Positions 38,001 to 49,380 of a stretch of 64,000 nucleotides of DNA are shown in pieces. The notes beneath the pieces are model-generated. The model was not told the origin of the DNA, searched no databases, and saw only the letters and a program-made list of their open reading frames with translations. The first letter of the stretch is position 1. Each line of letters begins with the position of its first letter. Origin of the DNA: Omphiscola glabra (taxonomy: Eukaryota > Mollusca > Gastropoda > Lymnaeidae); assembly GCA_964017045.1 (NCBI GenBank), contig OZ024797.1, forward strand, positions 14,403,562 through 14,467,561, in the 5' to 3' direction. The translations under genes were made by a program, and so were the position numbers.

Positions 38001-38305
38001 AAGAAAGCAGCCATAATATTAAAAATTGGCTGTCACTGTATAATAAAAAAAGTATGTGTCAAATGAAAAAATAAATAGATAAAATGAAGAGTAAAACGCA
38101 CAGTTGTAATTTTTTTTCAGGCTGTGCAGCAAACATGAAGGCAGGGTGGTGGTACAACTACTGCGCATACACCCTGCCCACTGGCATCTATTACAACGGT
38201 GGATGGTACACACCAGGAGGCACCATGTATGATGGAATTTTCTGGAAGGATTGGTACGGCTACAACTACTCTCTGAAGTTCATCTCTTGGACTTTATCCC
38301 ACTAA
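34894..38305 (+). CDS. Secreted fibrinogen-related-domain lectin, complete six-exon gene
   Basis: Six exons (34894-35005, 36018-36094, 36246-36411, 36848-36970, 37538-37609, 38121-38305) join in frame to 244 residues. Residues 1-21 are a signal peptide (hydrophobic VFFVFCCVSF). A short linker follows, then a fibrinogen C-terminal domain from about residue 38 to the end. Hallmarks: DCGSLLKAG, SGVY, YETGFG, FWAGL, LSYHNNMPFST, GWWYNYCAY and YSLKF. The four domain cysteines are at 39, 66, 185 and 198. The usual GGGWT box is replaced (FRDNTAFTVILRR), and the calcium site is partial (YDAPDPNGC). Family role: binding acetylated or other glycans in innate recognition, as in ficolins, tachylectin-5 and snail FREPs. 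Unlike FREPs it has no Ig domains or coiled coil. Specificity is unknown. Confidence 0.93.
36018..36094 (+). CDS. Lectin gene exon 2: start of the fibrinogen domain
   Basis: Acceptor TTTTTTCCTAG; the split codon forms Asp of DCGSLLKAGYNVSGVY. Donor TTG/GTAAGT, ending in phase 0. Confidence 0.93.
36246..36411 (+). CDS. Lectin gene exon 3: domain A/B region
   Basis: Acceptor CACCTAACAG. It encodes MPCEFRDNTAFTVILRRW through FWAGLAQIYALT and ends GCAG/GTCAGT in phase 1. Confidence 0.93.
36596..36800 (+). mobile_element. SPIN-like hAT MITE in lectin intron 3
   Basis: A 205-bp element with inverted ends CAGCGGTTCTCAACC and GGTTGAGAACCACTG is flanked by a perfect 8-bp target duplication ATATAAGG (36588-36595 and 36801-36808). 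Internal motifs TTGCGACCCCTTTGG, GGGGTCGCCACAAC and AGGGTCGCGGCACTAGG match what I know of SPIN ('Space Invader') non-autonomous hAT elements. It has no coding capacity. Confidence 0.9.
36848..36970 (+). CDS. Lectin gene exon 4
   Basis: Acceptor TGTGTCACAG. It encodes LQINMQDWSGNNQNAVYNG and YRLHVGPYRG, the conserved middle of the fibrinogen domain. Donor AGAG/GTGAGA. Confidence 0.93.
37008..37095. repeat. Short repeat in lectin intron 4
   Basis: Two to three copies of ATGAGCTTTGACTTTTGCTT followed by GACAATCATTG, about 33-38 bp each. Confidence 0.8.
37538..37609 (+). CDS. Lectin gene exon 5
   Basis: Acceptor after a long T-tract (TTTTAATAG). It encodes LPDELSYHNNMPFSTYDAPD, covering the LSYH box and the first half of the calcium site. 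Donor AATG/GTAACT. Confidence 0.92.
38121..38305 (+). CDS. Lectin gene exon 6: C-terminal ligand-pocket half
   Basis: Acceptor TTTTTTTTCAG. It encodes GCAANMKAGWWYNYCAY through YNYSLKFISWTLSH and a TAA. In this family the pocket that holds acetyl groups lies in this part. Confidence 0.95.
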
Positions 38306-41278
38306 AGTGGTGTCCCTTGTCAGACATTAGCTAATTTGATATGCTTTTCTGACAGTTTTTGTTTTAGAGAGTACACATTTGGACATCAGAAGATTTGGTA
38401 ATGTGTCTCATTGTTTTTTCATTGTCAAAGGACAAATGTGAATTTGATGGCAGTATTATTTTTTAAATTATAAATATTCCACAAAGGAACTTCTTTGGAA
38501 ACAAATAGTCATTTTTTTTTTAAAAATTGGATTTCAGCACCTGTTGAAACTTCTACCATTCCATTAATCATTTTGTGTAAAAAAAATTTAAAGTTTTACT
38601 TAAGACTTCAAGATGAAATTACCCATACATCTTTTCTTGTGTGGTAAAATTCATAAAGGCCAACACTAAAGTAATTGAAGAATCAGTTATGCACTGCCTT
38701 ACAAATTATTTGTTCATCTTGCTAACTTTTATTATTTTTTAACAGCCGTGTTGTTACCCCTTCACTTACCCACAGCTTCATTAAAAAACCATTCCACTTT
38801 TTACCATGAAACAAAATACGATAAATCAATATCCTTTATTATATCTACAAATCTTATGATGTTAGCTCATTCTGTTCCATGTGAGTGTTAAACTAGGTGT
38901 CAAATGTATAAACCTGATGTTAGATGTTCAAACTTGATGACTTTTATTTCAAACTGAATTTTTCATAAATTCCCATATAGAATTTGAGATAAAGAAAGTT
39001 CTTTCCATTTAGCTTATTTGATAGCTCAGTTCAATTAATACCTTTTTTTTTACCCACACTAATTTTTGGTCTGATTTTGTACTTTTGGACATATGTGACC
39101 CATTCTGATGAAAGAACAGATAAATCTCTGGAGCCATTTTCATGCAGCGGGGTTCTAGTTGGGTGAAAATTATATTATTTTTGAAACAATGTTAAATCAT
39201 ATTATAGTGCTATTTTTAAAAATAATAAATTAAATGACCATGTGTTGAAATTCCTACTCATGTTCCCCATAATTTTACAGCGTTGTAAAGCAAACCTTAA
39301 TTGCCCTGTCATGTTATACATTGATCAAAAGGCAGAAAGTCCTTCAATTCGATTACCAAAATGTATTTTTATAAACCAATGAAGATCCATATTTAAATTT
39401 AGCCTTGGTTATAAAACCTATCTCTACCAATAACCGTCTGTGATTTGTTGAAGCAACTAAAAGGACACAAGCGCTACCTATAATAGCTTGTTTATTTATT
39501 AAAACATAGCTTCACCTTACTAAAACAATTACAGTTATTTTCTATTTTTTTCACAGTAAAGGGAATCCAATACCGTTTACAGCGATTCATAAGTATTCAA
39601 AATATGATTATGATTGCTGTGGACTTGTGCGTGATAAAATTCTAAAAGTTTTGTTTTTTAAACTTTCCTCAAAACTCTGATGATTTTTACAGCTGACCAT
39701 TCCTAAGTCTCACAGAATAGTTACAAAGGTAGCTTAGTATTCATTTTTGCATCAAATTAATGCCTGGTCAAAGTCCTTTCAAACCATGTATAAAACTCGT
39801 CCAAAACACACATCTCTGTTTTTGTGAGACCAGTTCAACTTTTATGATTATGAAGCTCTACTTTCAGGAAGTAACTGCCTACCCTGCCTAAATAAACAAA
39901 TAGTGGAACAAGATATGTTTAGGCTTGAAAAAGAAAGACAGGACAATAAAAAGACATTTTGGCTAAGTGCCTTCTTCAGCAGCGAATACAAACAAGAAAA
40001 AAAACTTTTTTTTTTTAATTCAATATCTTCTGTGTTCTCCGACCACAATGTAGTTTTATCAAATATCTTTTCAACATAGGGATGAACCTCACCCTTCAGG
40101 TAACTACTGATGGATTCCATTTTTAAATAAGCTAATATTTATATACAGGAGATTCACTCTCCCTACTGATTCTACCCCATGCCTAAACATATATCATTCC
40201 ACTATTCATGTACTTCACACCCTTGAACAGGTTTGAAAGAAGTCTCCCATATATCCTACCTTACTACCAAGTCTGCCTTACTACCAAGTCTGCATTACTC
40301 CCAAGTCTGCCTGTCTGTTATATAATTTTGAAAGATGTATTTTATTTTCCCAGTGTTTTTTCCTTAATGAAGACTATGCTTGCTAATGAAGATTTTGATT
40401 TGTCACAAATGCCTTTTTTAAAAAGAAAAATGTTATAAATGTATTTATTGTAATCTATGCTGCCTTCTAAGATCTACATTTATACCAGGTCTGTTCTTTT
40501 AAATATCTTTTAGCTAATAAAATATGAGCTATGTAAAAACTAAACAATTGGTTGTTTTTTTATATTAACATTTTAATTGCTTCCTTTGCTGAGGCTTCCT
40601 TCCTTTTTATATATAGATAACTTTTCATGGTTGGGGCAGAAATAATTTGTTCTGGTTTCAAAGATGGTTGGGGCAGAAATCATGTGTTCTGGTTTCAAAG
40701 AGGTTGTCATTCTTTAAGCCAAAATTGAAAATGTTGTGTTAATAATTGTTTCCTTTGCCACGGGTGGGTGTTTTTTGTGATTTTTTAAAGGGGTGGAGGG
40801 GGTGGTGTTTGCTTTTTGACAAGGCAATATTGAACAGGTAGGCCTATATAATATTGACGTTCTGACGTAGTTAAGCCTACCAACCTTATAGCAATATTTT
40901 AAGGCCTATATGTGCATGTTTAAAATGTTATATGTTTGGGTTATAAATTAACTGTGTTGTACATACACTTTGTGACCATTTATGATAAATCTAATTTCCT
41001 TTTTCTAAAAAATATTCTATGGCATAGTTTTAAATCCCCCCCCCCCCCCCGCAACACACACACGCCGACACAAACACACCTGAAAATTGAAATGGGCCGC
41101 CGCCTACTAGCGTCTTGGGGGAAATCCGCCACTGGTTTGAGATTCTTTTACCAATTGGGACACACGTGAGTATGTTCTTCCTGTTTGATCAATATCTTCA
41201 TTGATTTCTTCACAACAAAATTTGGGTCGAGGAAATAAAAGTTAGATGGGAACATTTGAGAACCCGTGTTGGCGTTAT
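38306..41278. other. 3' UTR of the lectin gene and intergenic DNA
   Basis: AT-rich. The first AATAAA I notice is near 39226, so the UTR may be long. Near 39935-39985 (minus strand) a CTGAAGAAGGCACTTAGCC motif lies inside a 90-codon frame (39848-40120) and resembles tails of retroelements; weak. A poly-C run and CA-rich stretch lie near 41036-41080. Confidence 0.4.
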
Positions 41279-41715
41279 AGGGATGGGTAGGGTGATGTGT
41301 ATTGAGATGGGTAGGATAGAGAGGTAGATAGGGTGATGGGTATTGAGATGGTTAGGGTGATGGGTATTGAGATGGGTAGGGTTGAGAGGTAGATAGGGTG
41401 ATGGGCATTGAGATGGGTAGGGTGATGGGTATTGAGATGGATAGGGTGATGGGCATTGAGATGGATAGGGTGATGGGTATTGAGATGGATAGGGTGATGG
41501 GTAGGGTAGAGAGATGGATAGGGTGATGTGTAGGAAGGTCGGTAAGTGAGATAGGTAGGGTAGTGGGTAGATGGATGGAATGATGGATAAGGTGGTGGGT
41601 AGGCTGATAGATAGAGTGATTGATAGGTTGAGAGATCGGTAGAGTGATAGGTAGGAAGATTGGTAGTGTCATGGATAGAGAGATAGGTTGAGTGATGGTT
41701 GGGATGATGGGTACA
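41279..41715. repeat. Degenerate GATGGGTAGGGT-type tandem repeat
   Basis: Short units built from GATGGGTAGGG, GTATTGAGATG and GAGATGGATAGG in mixed order. The minus-strand frame is a histidine/proline/isoleucine repeat peptide produced by the array, not a gene. Confidence 0.9.
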
Positions 41716-41879
41716 GTGATAGTTCATTACCACACGAGAAACTATAGGCTATATAACATATATTTGTTATATTTTTAAAACTCAACAATACGCTTATGTC
41801 AATCAACCCTTTCACGTTGGCAAGAAAAATAAAGAGTCGGATTCTCATTTGTAGAAGTAGTTTGTTAATGATAAACTGA

Positions 41880-42030
41880 AGGAAGCCACTTGATTCAGCA
41901 CCCTGGGCCACTTGATTCAGCTCCCTCTGCCACTTGATTCAGCACCCTGTGCCCCTTGATTCAGCAACCTGGGCCACTTGATTCATCACCCTGTGCCACT
42001 TGATTCAGCACCCTGGGCCTCTTGATTACG
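41880..42030. repeat. 22-24-bp repeat
   Basis: About six units of GCCACTTGATTCAGCACCCTG. Confidence 0.92.
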
Positions 42031-43597
42031 TCCCATCATCAGATCACCCTAGTTCCACGCCGGCCTTGCGTAAACTTTCACCCTGTGCGAAGCACCCGTA
42101 TGACTCCGCTCTCTTTCCGGTTACGACGTAGGCTATGGAGCGCGTGTTACGATGCTATACATGTAGCTAACCATACGCATTTAAATTTAAACATGCACAC
42201 TAATTTAGACTGTTTAGTATTTCTACCGTGATTTGTTCCATTTCCGAAAAACCTTTTTGGGTCGTCCCGAGGTTCACACTTCACTATAATAAACTACGTG
42301 CATTTAAATATTTACCGGCCGCCCCTATGGCCACGGCGCCTAGTGCGAGGGCACATGTCGCACACCTTAAAGGCCGGCGTTGCTAGTTCACCTTCCTAAC
42401 ATCTGGGTAATATCGTGGTTCAAATGAGTTTAGTTTCTAGGAAAGTCAGAGAGATAAAATGTTAAGTTTTCTATTATGAAGTTGGCGTTTTGGCGTAATT
42501 ACTTTGCCAAAAAAGTTTGATGTTTGAATTTTCTCTTGGCGAGATATTTTTAAAAAAAAAATGTACACTTAATTTTCTACAGAAATATTCATCTATAAGA
42601 AATAAATGGGCTCAAAGGTAGATGGCCAAAATGGCTCCTGGATTTATTTCGAAATGACTGCATATGTGCCTTGAAATTTTAACCCGTGAGCCCTTTCAAT
42701 TTTTTTAAACTATATAAACGCATATCTCTTTCTTACATAAAAGTCCAAGCACAACATGAGTAAATCAATCAGTTTCCTTAATGAGACAACAATGAGACCA
42801 CAATGAGACCTCAATGAGACCAGAAGTCAATTTGAAGAGATCAAAGTATTTAATGTACTTGAAACAAACACAAGACCCGTTGAACGATTCATTCAGGGAC
42901 ATGTAATACGTCATGCATAAAAATGATTTTTATAGAAATGTATACCATCTTTAACATCGACATAACCTCTGACCCAATGCGAGGCATTCAATAAATAATC
43001 ATTTGTACAACCATTTTGTTCTGCCGAGCTCTTAGCAATATGAATCACACACAACTTATATGTTTGCTTCAATCTCCTTATTCCACCCCACCCCTGCACA
43101 CATTATCAGTAAACCTTGATATTGGTAGCAATGGAGCCGCGATGAGTAATTTGGGCAATTAACTGTTACGGGAAAAAAATAGAAATTTCGGAAACTAAGC
43201 GAGTGAAAAAATATCCGTTATGACGCGTCCCATTATGACCAGCAAGGCCCCAGTACGACTATAACGTGTCTTAATATCCTATCGGCGGAATATATAACGT
43301 CAATGGCCCCTCAAAATTCAATTTGCCCAAGGCCCCGCACCCTCCTAGCGCCGGCCCTGAGCTGCAGTTTTAGATTTAAAATAAAATAAGCTAATGCCTC
43401 GTGGTTTTACATCAGGGAGTCATTGCGACATAGTCAGGGGACATTACCGTAAGATATCGAGTCCTAGCAACAGTCCTATTTATGTCCATTCATGGTTTCA
43501 ACAAGTTTACTTTAGAAGTTTACGTAAAAACAATTTGGTAGTCCTAAAAATTTGTGGATGTTTAGAATCTGTCAGTTAATTTTGTTTTATCGAGTTG
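42031..43597. other. Intergenic with old repeat pieces
   Basis: Fragments such as CCGGCCGCCCCTATGGCC (near 42317) and CTAGCGCCGGCCCTG (near 43348) look like ends of old mobile elements. A short ATGAGACCACA repeat lies near 42780. No gene recognised. Confidence 0.35.
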
Positions 43598-43605
43598 GTG
43601 GCAAC

Positions 43606-46600
43606 CAGTGTTTCTTTCAGAAATTTTCCCCCGAGGGGGCACTTTTGACGTTTGGGGGGGGGGGGGGGGGGGCAGTGCCAGTTTTTCAGTGGCCAGAGGC
43701 GTAGCTAAGGGGTGGCAGTTGGGACATATGTCCCTGGGCGCCAGACTAGCGGGGGCATCTAATGGGCATAGTGTTAATGGAGGAAAATAATAGGTTTCAG
43801 AGTTTAGCGGGGGGGGGGGGGGGGGGGGGAGGGGAGGTGTAAAAATGAATCTTGTCCCCTGTCATCAAAGACTCACTTCCGTGACGTAGCAGTGTGGGGG
43901 GTGAACATTTGGTCTTCCCAGGTGTCATTTTTTCTTTAGATAGAGCGGCGGGATTTTAAGGACATCTGCAGAGTTTCTATCGAGAAAGGTAGCGTAGCAA
44001 AAAAGTTAACCCACCTAGGGTGGCGCTAACACTAGGCACGCCGCTGGGCAGATATATCAGCACCAAATTTGGCTGTCATGGCAAGTAATTTTTATCGGGA
44101 AGTAGGGCAGCAGAAAATGTGTGATTGTTTAACAATCAAAATGTGCATTTTGGAGTATACATGATTCGAATGTTTTGATAAGACTTTCATTTGATCGGGG
44201 GAAATAATTTTTCAAGCGTCGGGGGAGGCATTATGGCGACCAGTGCCAGACACAAACTAAATTTCTTCTTCTTTTTCTGTCTATTAAGGGCCCACGATCA
44301 ATTTATTGATCATTATGGCTCCTATGAATGTAGATGGGATTTGCAATGTTTCTGTGCCTGGTGTTGATGCGGATATTTCACTGGTAACAAGAGTTACCTA
44401 GTGAGGGTATCATGCACTGTATTCAATGTATCTTTAAGACATTGTGTGAAGGGGCATTTCAAACGTTCATATATTTACTGTTAGATGTCTCTTAGAAAAA
44501 TGCGAAGAATACATCAACATACACCAACTATATCTGGACTACAAATCAGGTTATGATAGCATAAACAGGAAATACATGAACGATGCTGTGCTGGAACTTG
44601 GAGTCCTTAACAAACTTACCCGACTCATACATATGACGATGGATAACTACAAAAGTAGAATCAAAGTACAGAGGGAGTACTTGAGGGAGTTCCCAATCAA
44701 TCTGGGCCTCAGACAAGGAAATCCGTGTATCATTTTCAACATCACTTTAGAAAAAAGCATTAGAAATATTCCTTATGAGCACCTGAGAGGTGGTACAGAA
44801 CAACCATAAGGAACTTTATAAAGCCAGCCACTGCAATACCTGGCCTACACAGACGATATAGCGCTACTTGGTAGAAACAGCATTGATGATATAATTAAAC
44901 ATTTCAAGGAACTTGAAGATGTGACGGTCAAAGCTGGTCTTGATGTAAATAAAGCGAAGGCAATATTTATGATAATGTCAGGAAATACGCACTGATAAAT
45001 TCATCAATATGAATATCTACGCCTTTGAGAGGGTAGCTACTTTCAAATATCTAGGGGTGACTATAAATAAGCAAGAGGAAATACAATCGGAGGTGCAAGA
45101 AAGAATAACAGCATGCAACCGTTCTTATTTCAATTTACAAAAGCTACCTCAAAGCAAAAATCTCGCTAAAGGAACAAAGAAGGCAGTATACATCACTATC
45201 ACAAGACCGGTAGTGAGACTTGGTTCCTACCAGAAAAGCAGAGAACCTGTTGAATATATGACCCGATGATAGACAATTTTGTTTTGGGAATCCGTACAAA
45301 CTAAGAGCTATATCAATTGTACAAATACCCATCCATAGTCACAACAATATTTTAAAAAAGGCAGACTGCCCTAGGCAGGACACATTGAAAGGATGCCGGA
45401 TTCTGGAGCAACAAAAACGATCTACAGGCAGAAACCTAGGGGCAGACGGCTCACCGGTCGACCAAGACTGAGATGGATTGACGATGTAGAGAAGGGCTTA
45501 CAAAGGTTGGGGTTCTCAAATGGAGTTGTAAAGCGATGGATCGATCCCAATGGAAGAATGTGGTGGAGCAGGCCAGGGCCCTAAATGGGATGAAGCGCCA
45601 CTGATGTAAACATTTCAGATATTTGGGTGGGAAGCGCTAGAAATAACGGTAATAACAGGACATCACTAACTCTTCCACCAGCACAATATTAAATAAATTC
45701 ACTCCAATTGGGAGCCCTTAGGGTATGTTTTTTATCGAGAGATACTCCTTAGCTTAGACTCGCCCCTTAAAACTTTATAGGCCCCGGAATTTTTTTGAAA
45801 AATTCAAAATGCAAGAATGCATTTTTTTTTACATACCGTAGTTAAATTTAGTTTCGCATCATTATACACTTAACTGTAGAGCAACGGGAGAGATGCTAGT
45901 TAAGATTTTAAGTGTCATTTGACCTAAGAGCCATCGTGTGAGGTCTGCAACCCACATAGCTGCATGGGGCCTCGTATATTTTAGGGGCTTAAAGTTGGGC
46001 TGTAATTACATTAAATTATCCACTTTTACTGCTAGGTAGGGAAGGAAAAAACAGAAAAGTAGCACGGGTGCCATAGAAAGTCAAGCGACGTCTCTGCTTG
46101 AATAAGTGTGGTATGCAAACATTTTTTTTAAAATTGAAAAGTAATGTATTTTTAAATTAATTTTTTTAAAATATTTTTGGTATCAACTCCATAAAAATAA
46201 TGAATTTACTACAAAATATTTTTAAAATTAAGAAATAAGAATTCCTTCCAAAAAGGTATCCATCACAAAAAAGAAATGCTAAAATAGTTTTACATTTTGA
46301 ACGAAAAAGAAAAACCAAAAACATACGTTTATTTCAAAATACTTCCAAGTTTCACCAAAGTCAAAAAGAAAAAAAGCTTTTCTGTAAAAAGGGCTAAAGA
46401 CTATATCTTTATGGGTTTTCAAAATTGGTATTTATTTAAAAATCATATGTAACCGACATAATTGTTCAGAAGTCAAGAATTGTTTATAAAAGACTCATAT
46501 ATTTATTAATGTGTGATTTTTTTCCGTATAAAATTAATGTTTCAATTCTCAATCTCAATATTCAGTTGATTGAAATGTTAATTAAGAAATTTAGACTACT

Positions 46601-47641
46601 ATAACTTGCTTCAGATCATTACAACTTGCCTCTTCGATATTATACTTGAAAACAATTTTTTTACCAATTCCATATAATTTTTTTTAACTACTACCAAAAA
46701 TGGCATTTACAAGATAATCGAAATACTCGATTTTTTTTTATTCGTTATTTAAATATATATTATATTCTTTCTACTGGATTATCATCTTAAAATAATTTTT
46801 TTTAAATAGTTCAAACAGCTTGGGAAGATTGTTTCTTATTATTATATTAACAGAGAAAAGTCATTGGGGATTTAATAAATAAAGACAATTTTTTAAATCA
46901 TTTTACTCTGTTCCCGAAACTGTGTTAAAAAATTAGAAACACACGATTTAATAATTATGATGAAATGTCCACTATTTGTATGTAACCGGTAAATTCCTAA
47001 TTTTTTGTTTTAAAATTATTATTATTATTATTTTTAAATGTTCATTTTATCTATGTCGGCATACATCTATGGAATCTACTACATTAAAATGTTTGCTAAA
47101 AATGATTTTTTAAAGCATGATACTATTTTACAATATCATTTGAAAACAGATTGCACATGTTTATTTCTTAGCAAGAACTACCAGTATATTTAATTTACAG
47201 ACATTTATATCGATGAAAAGGTAGTTTAATACAGCGTTATTAAAAAGTCTTTCAACTTTTGCAGCTGCAAAATGTAATTAAATAAAAGATACCGATATCT
47301 GCGAATCAGAAAAAGTAAGTTTTAGCTTATGATCAGGAGCGGCCAATTTTCAAAACAATACCATATTTATAATCGATTTCTGCGAGCCTGTAACAAGATT
47401 AACCTGAACGCTATGGATCATCAATATATATCGAACAAAGCGATATTTTATTTGTTCCAATAATTGTAATCGATTAAAGACACACATTTCAATAACTTTA
47501 AAAAAATTTATAAAAATTAAATTTAGAGTAGTTTTTTGTTTTTTTAAATTATTTTTTCTTACACATTTTCCCCCGGGGGGGGGCACTTGACTTGCTCCGG
47601 GGGGGCAGTGCCCCCCGGAGGTATGCCTGAAAGAAACACTG
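43606..47641 (+). mobile_element. hAT-like DNA transposon, copy B (intact ends), carrying a LINE fragment
   Basis: Terminal inverted repeats CAGTGTTTCTTTCAG and CTGAAAGAAACACTG are exact over 15 bp. They are flanked by a perfect 8-bp target duplication GTGGCAAC (43598-43605 and 47642-47649). Ends starting CAG and 8-bp duplications point to the hAT superfamily. Both ends carry CCCCCG-GGGGGCAC palindromes in direct orientation next to long G-runs. The 4036-bp body matches copy A throughout, including the LINE piece at 44504-45659. No transposase is present, so it must have been mobilised in trans. Confidence 0.88.
44504..45659 (+). pseudogene. LINE reverse-transcriptase fragment inside transposon copy B
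   Basis: Same content and order as in copy A: an SGYDSINRKYMNDAVLELG-like start, GLRQG, AYTDDIALLG, FKYLGVTI and GRPRLRWIDDVEKGLQRLG, then an AATAACGGTAATAA tail. Stops and frameshifts sit at corresponding places in both copies, so it was already dead before the two copies separated. The LDYKSGYDS box is a little better preserved here than in copy A. Confidence 0.82.
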
Positions 47642-47649
47642 GTGGCAAC

Positions 47650-48936
47650 ACGGGTGGCTATACATTTCATTTGAAAACTTGATATAGATTGCTTAATATT
47701 TTTTATACATATAAAATTGGGTTTTATTTTGCTCATTAAGTTCTATGTCATGATATGAGAAAGCTTTCCAAAGAAGAACCAATGTTAAGTCTACGATTTC
47801 TGTCGTACGCCTTCTTTCATAAACGACTTCTACTTTTTTATTATTTTTAAATATGCATTCATTAATATCTTACACATTTGAAACTACTATAAAAAAATTT
47901 TTGCTGAAACTTTTCCTCTGCTGATTGTGGCATTAGGTACTGACTCAGATCTCTCTCTCTCTTCCCACACCCCCCCTCCCCTCTTTTTTATTATTACTCT
48001 TAAGATAACAAGACACAACTATTCTACACAATACTTATCTTTGAGATTCGGAAGAGGCTTTTTCTTTGATGCTTTGACACTACGATACAAAAATACTTTT
48101 TTATACATTTCGACAGCACCATACTACAACACGCCTAGATATCTTTCGATACTCCGGTATCGACTACTAACAGCTTAACTTAAAATTCTCAACTCTCAGT
48201 AAAGCTTGACCATTCATACATCTTATTGCATTCATTTAAACTTGGAATGTATGAATTGTGAATTTTACAATACAACGAAAAGTAAAAAGTATATCACAGA
48301 TTGATGGTCATAGTTTAAAAAAAAGTCCAAACAATGTTAATTTGGTTTCAGCTGAGACACGATCTGTCTACAACATTCAAAGGACCAAGTCACATGATAA
48401 CACATGATATGAAAAAAAAAGTTTCTTACAATTACTATAGTCGCTGTCATTAAGATGAAGTTTCGCAACACAGCGTGTCCGAAGTTCCTATAATATAACA
48501 ATACTATCACAATGTTGAAAATATGAACGTCTTTTTTAATCAATATAGTAATGCTTTTTTATGAATAAAATTCTTCAAATGCACGCCATGAAACTAGCAA
48601 TAGAGATCAATATTTTGCCTTATAAATCACACATTTGCGATATACACAAAATGTATGCAAACCGCTTCAGAAACCCCTCCAAGCCATCCCCAACACACAG
48701 ATATTTTTTTTTCTCTAGATGCGGAATGTCATAGAAAGCCATGGAACTCGAATTTATTTAATTTCATTGCTCACAAAATATATGAACACTTTCTAAAAAA
48801 CTATTACCCATAAAATGCATTGCCTAGAAAGCATGTTTCCCAGAAAATGTATTTTTCAGAAAATTTATTGCCAAGAAAATTATTGCCCACTTAACCAAAG
48901 ACAAACATTAGGAAACTATTATAATGAGATTAAGCA
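47650..48936. other. Region between transposon copy B and the Dispatched-like gene
   Basis: AT-rich with no gene seen. Its right end is the 3' UTR of the minus-strand gene. Confidence 0.5.
48864..48869 (-). promoter_or_regulatory. Candidate polyadenylation signal of the Dispatched-like gene
   Basis: AATAAA on the minus strand about 70 bases after the stop codon, a usual distance. Confidence 0.5.
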
Positions 48937-49380
48937 CTATGTATTCGGAGACTCTGCTTCCGGTTTAACAAAACCTTTCCCAACGCATTTTTCACAATCC
49001 TTGTCCTTCTTCTCACGACCGATGATCTTGTACCACACCCACATGAAGATGGGCACCAGTGAGCCGACATGCCCCTGGGGGCCCAGCAAGGCCAGCATCG
49101 GCGCGAACAGGCAGAGCGAGAAGATCAGGGAAAACCCGATGGTGCAGAACATGAAGATGCCGAACTGCAGGAAGAACTGGATTTCGGCGCCCATCATGAA
49201 CGCCGCGGCGCCCAGGGTTGATATGGCGCCAGAGACCACGGAGACGCCCATGCTCTCCAGCATGTCCCTGACCTTGCCGACGCGGTCGGGGCGGGGTGAG
49301 TTGTGGTAGCTCTCCGAGAGGTGGACCACGTAGTCGACGGCCAGTCCGACAACCAGGGAAAGGTTGATAGACTCAATGAC
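48937..49380 (-). CDS. Dispatched-like gene, last exon (TM10-TM12 and tail)
   Basis: Acceptor CTCTCTTCCAG, phase 0. It encodes [20 protein letters not shown] (TM10 GxxxD), [17 protein letters not shown] (TM11), a last hydrophobic stretch (TM12), a further hydrophobic FMWVWYKII and a charged tail ending SPNT. Confidence 0.95.
   Translation of the reverse strand, partial: VIESINLSLVVGLAVDYVVHLSESYHNSPRPDRVGKVRDMLESMGVSVVSGAISTLGAAAFMMGAEIQFFLQFGIFMFCTIGFSLIFSLCLFAPMLALLGPQGHVGSLVPIFMWVWYKIIGREKKDKDCEKCVGKGFVKPEAESPNT

Noticed and set aside
41275..41911. His/Pro/Tyr/Ile repeat protein on the minus strand
   Set aside because: Periodic product of the GATGGGTAGGG array.
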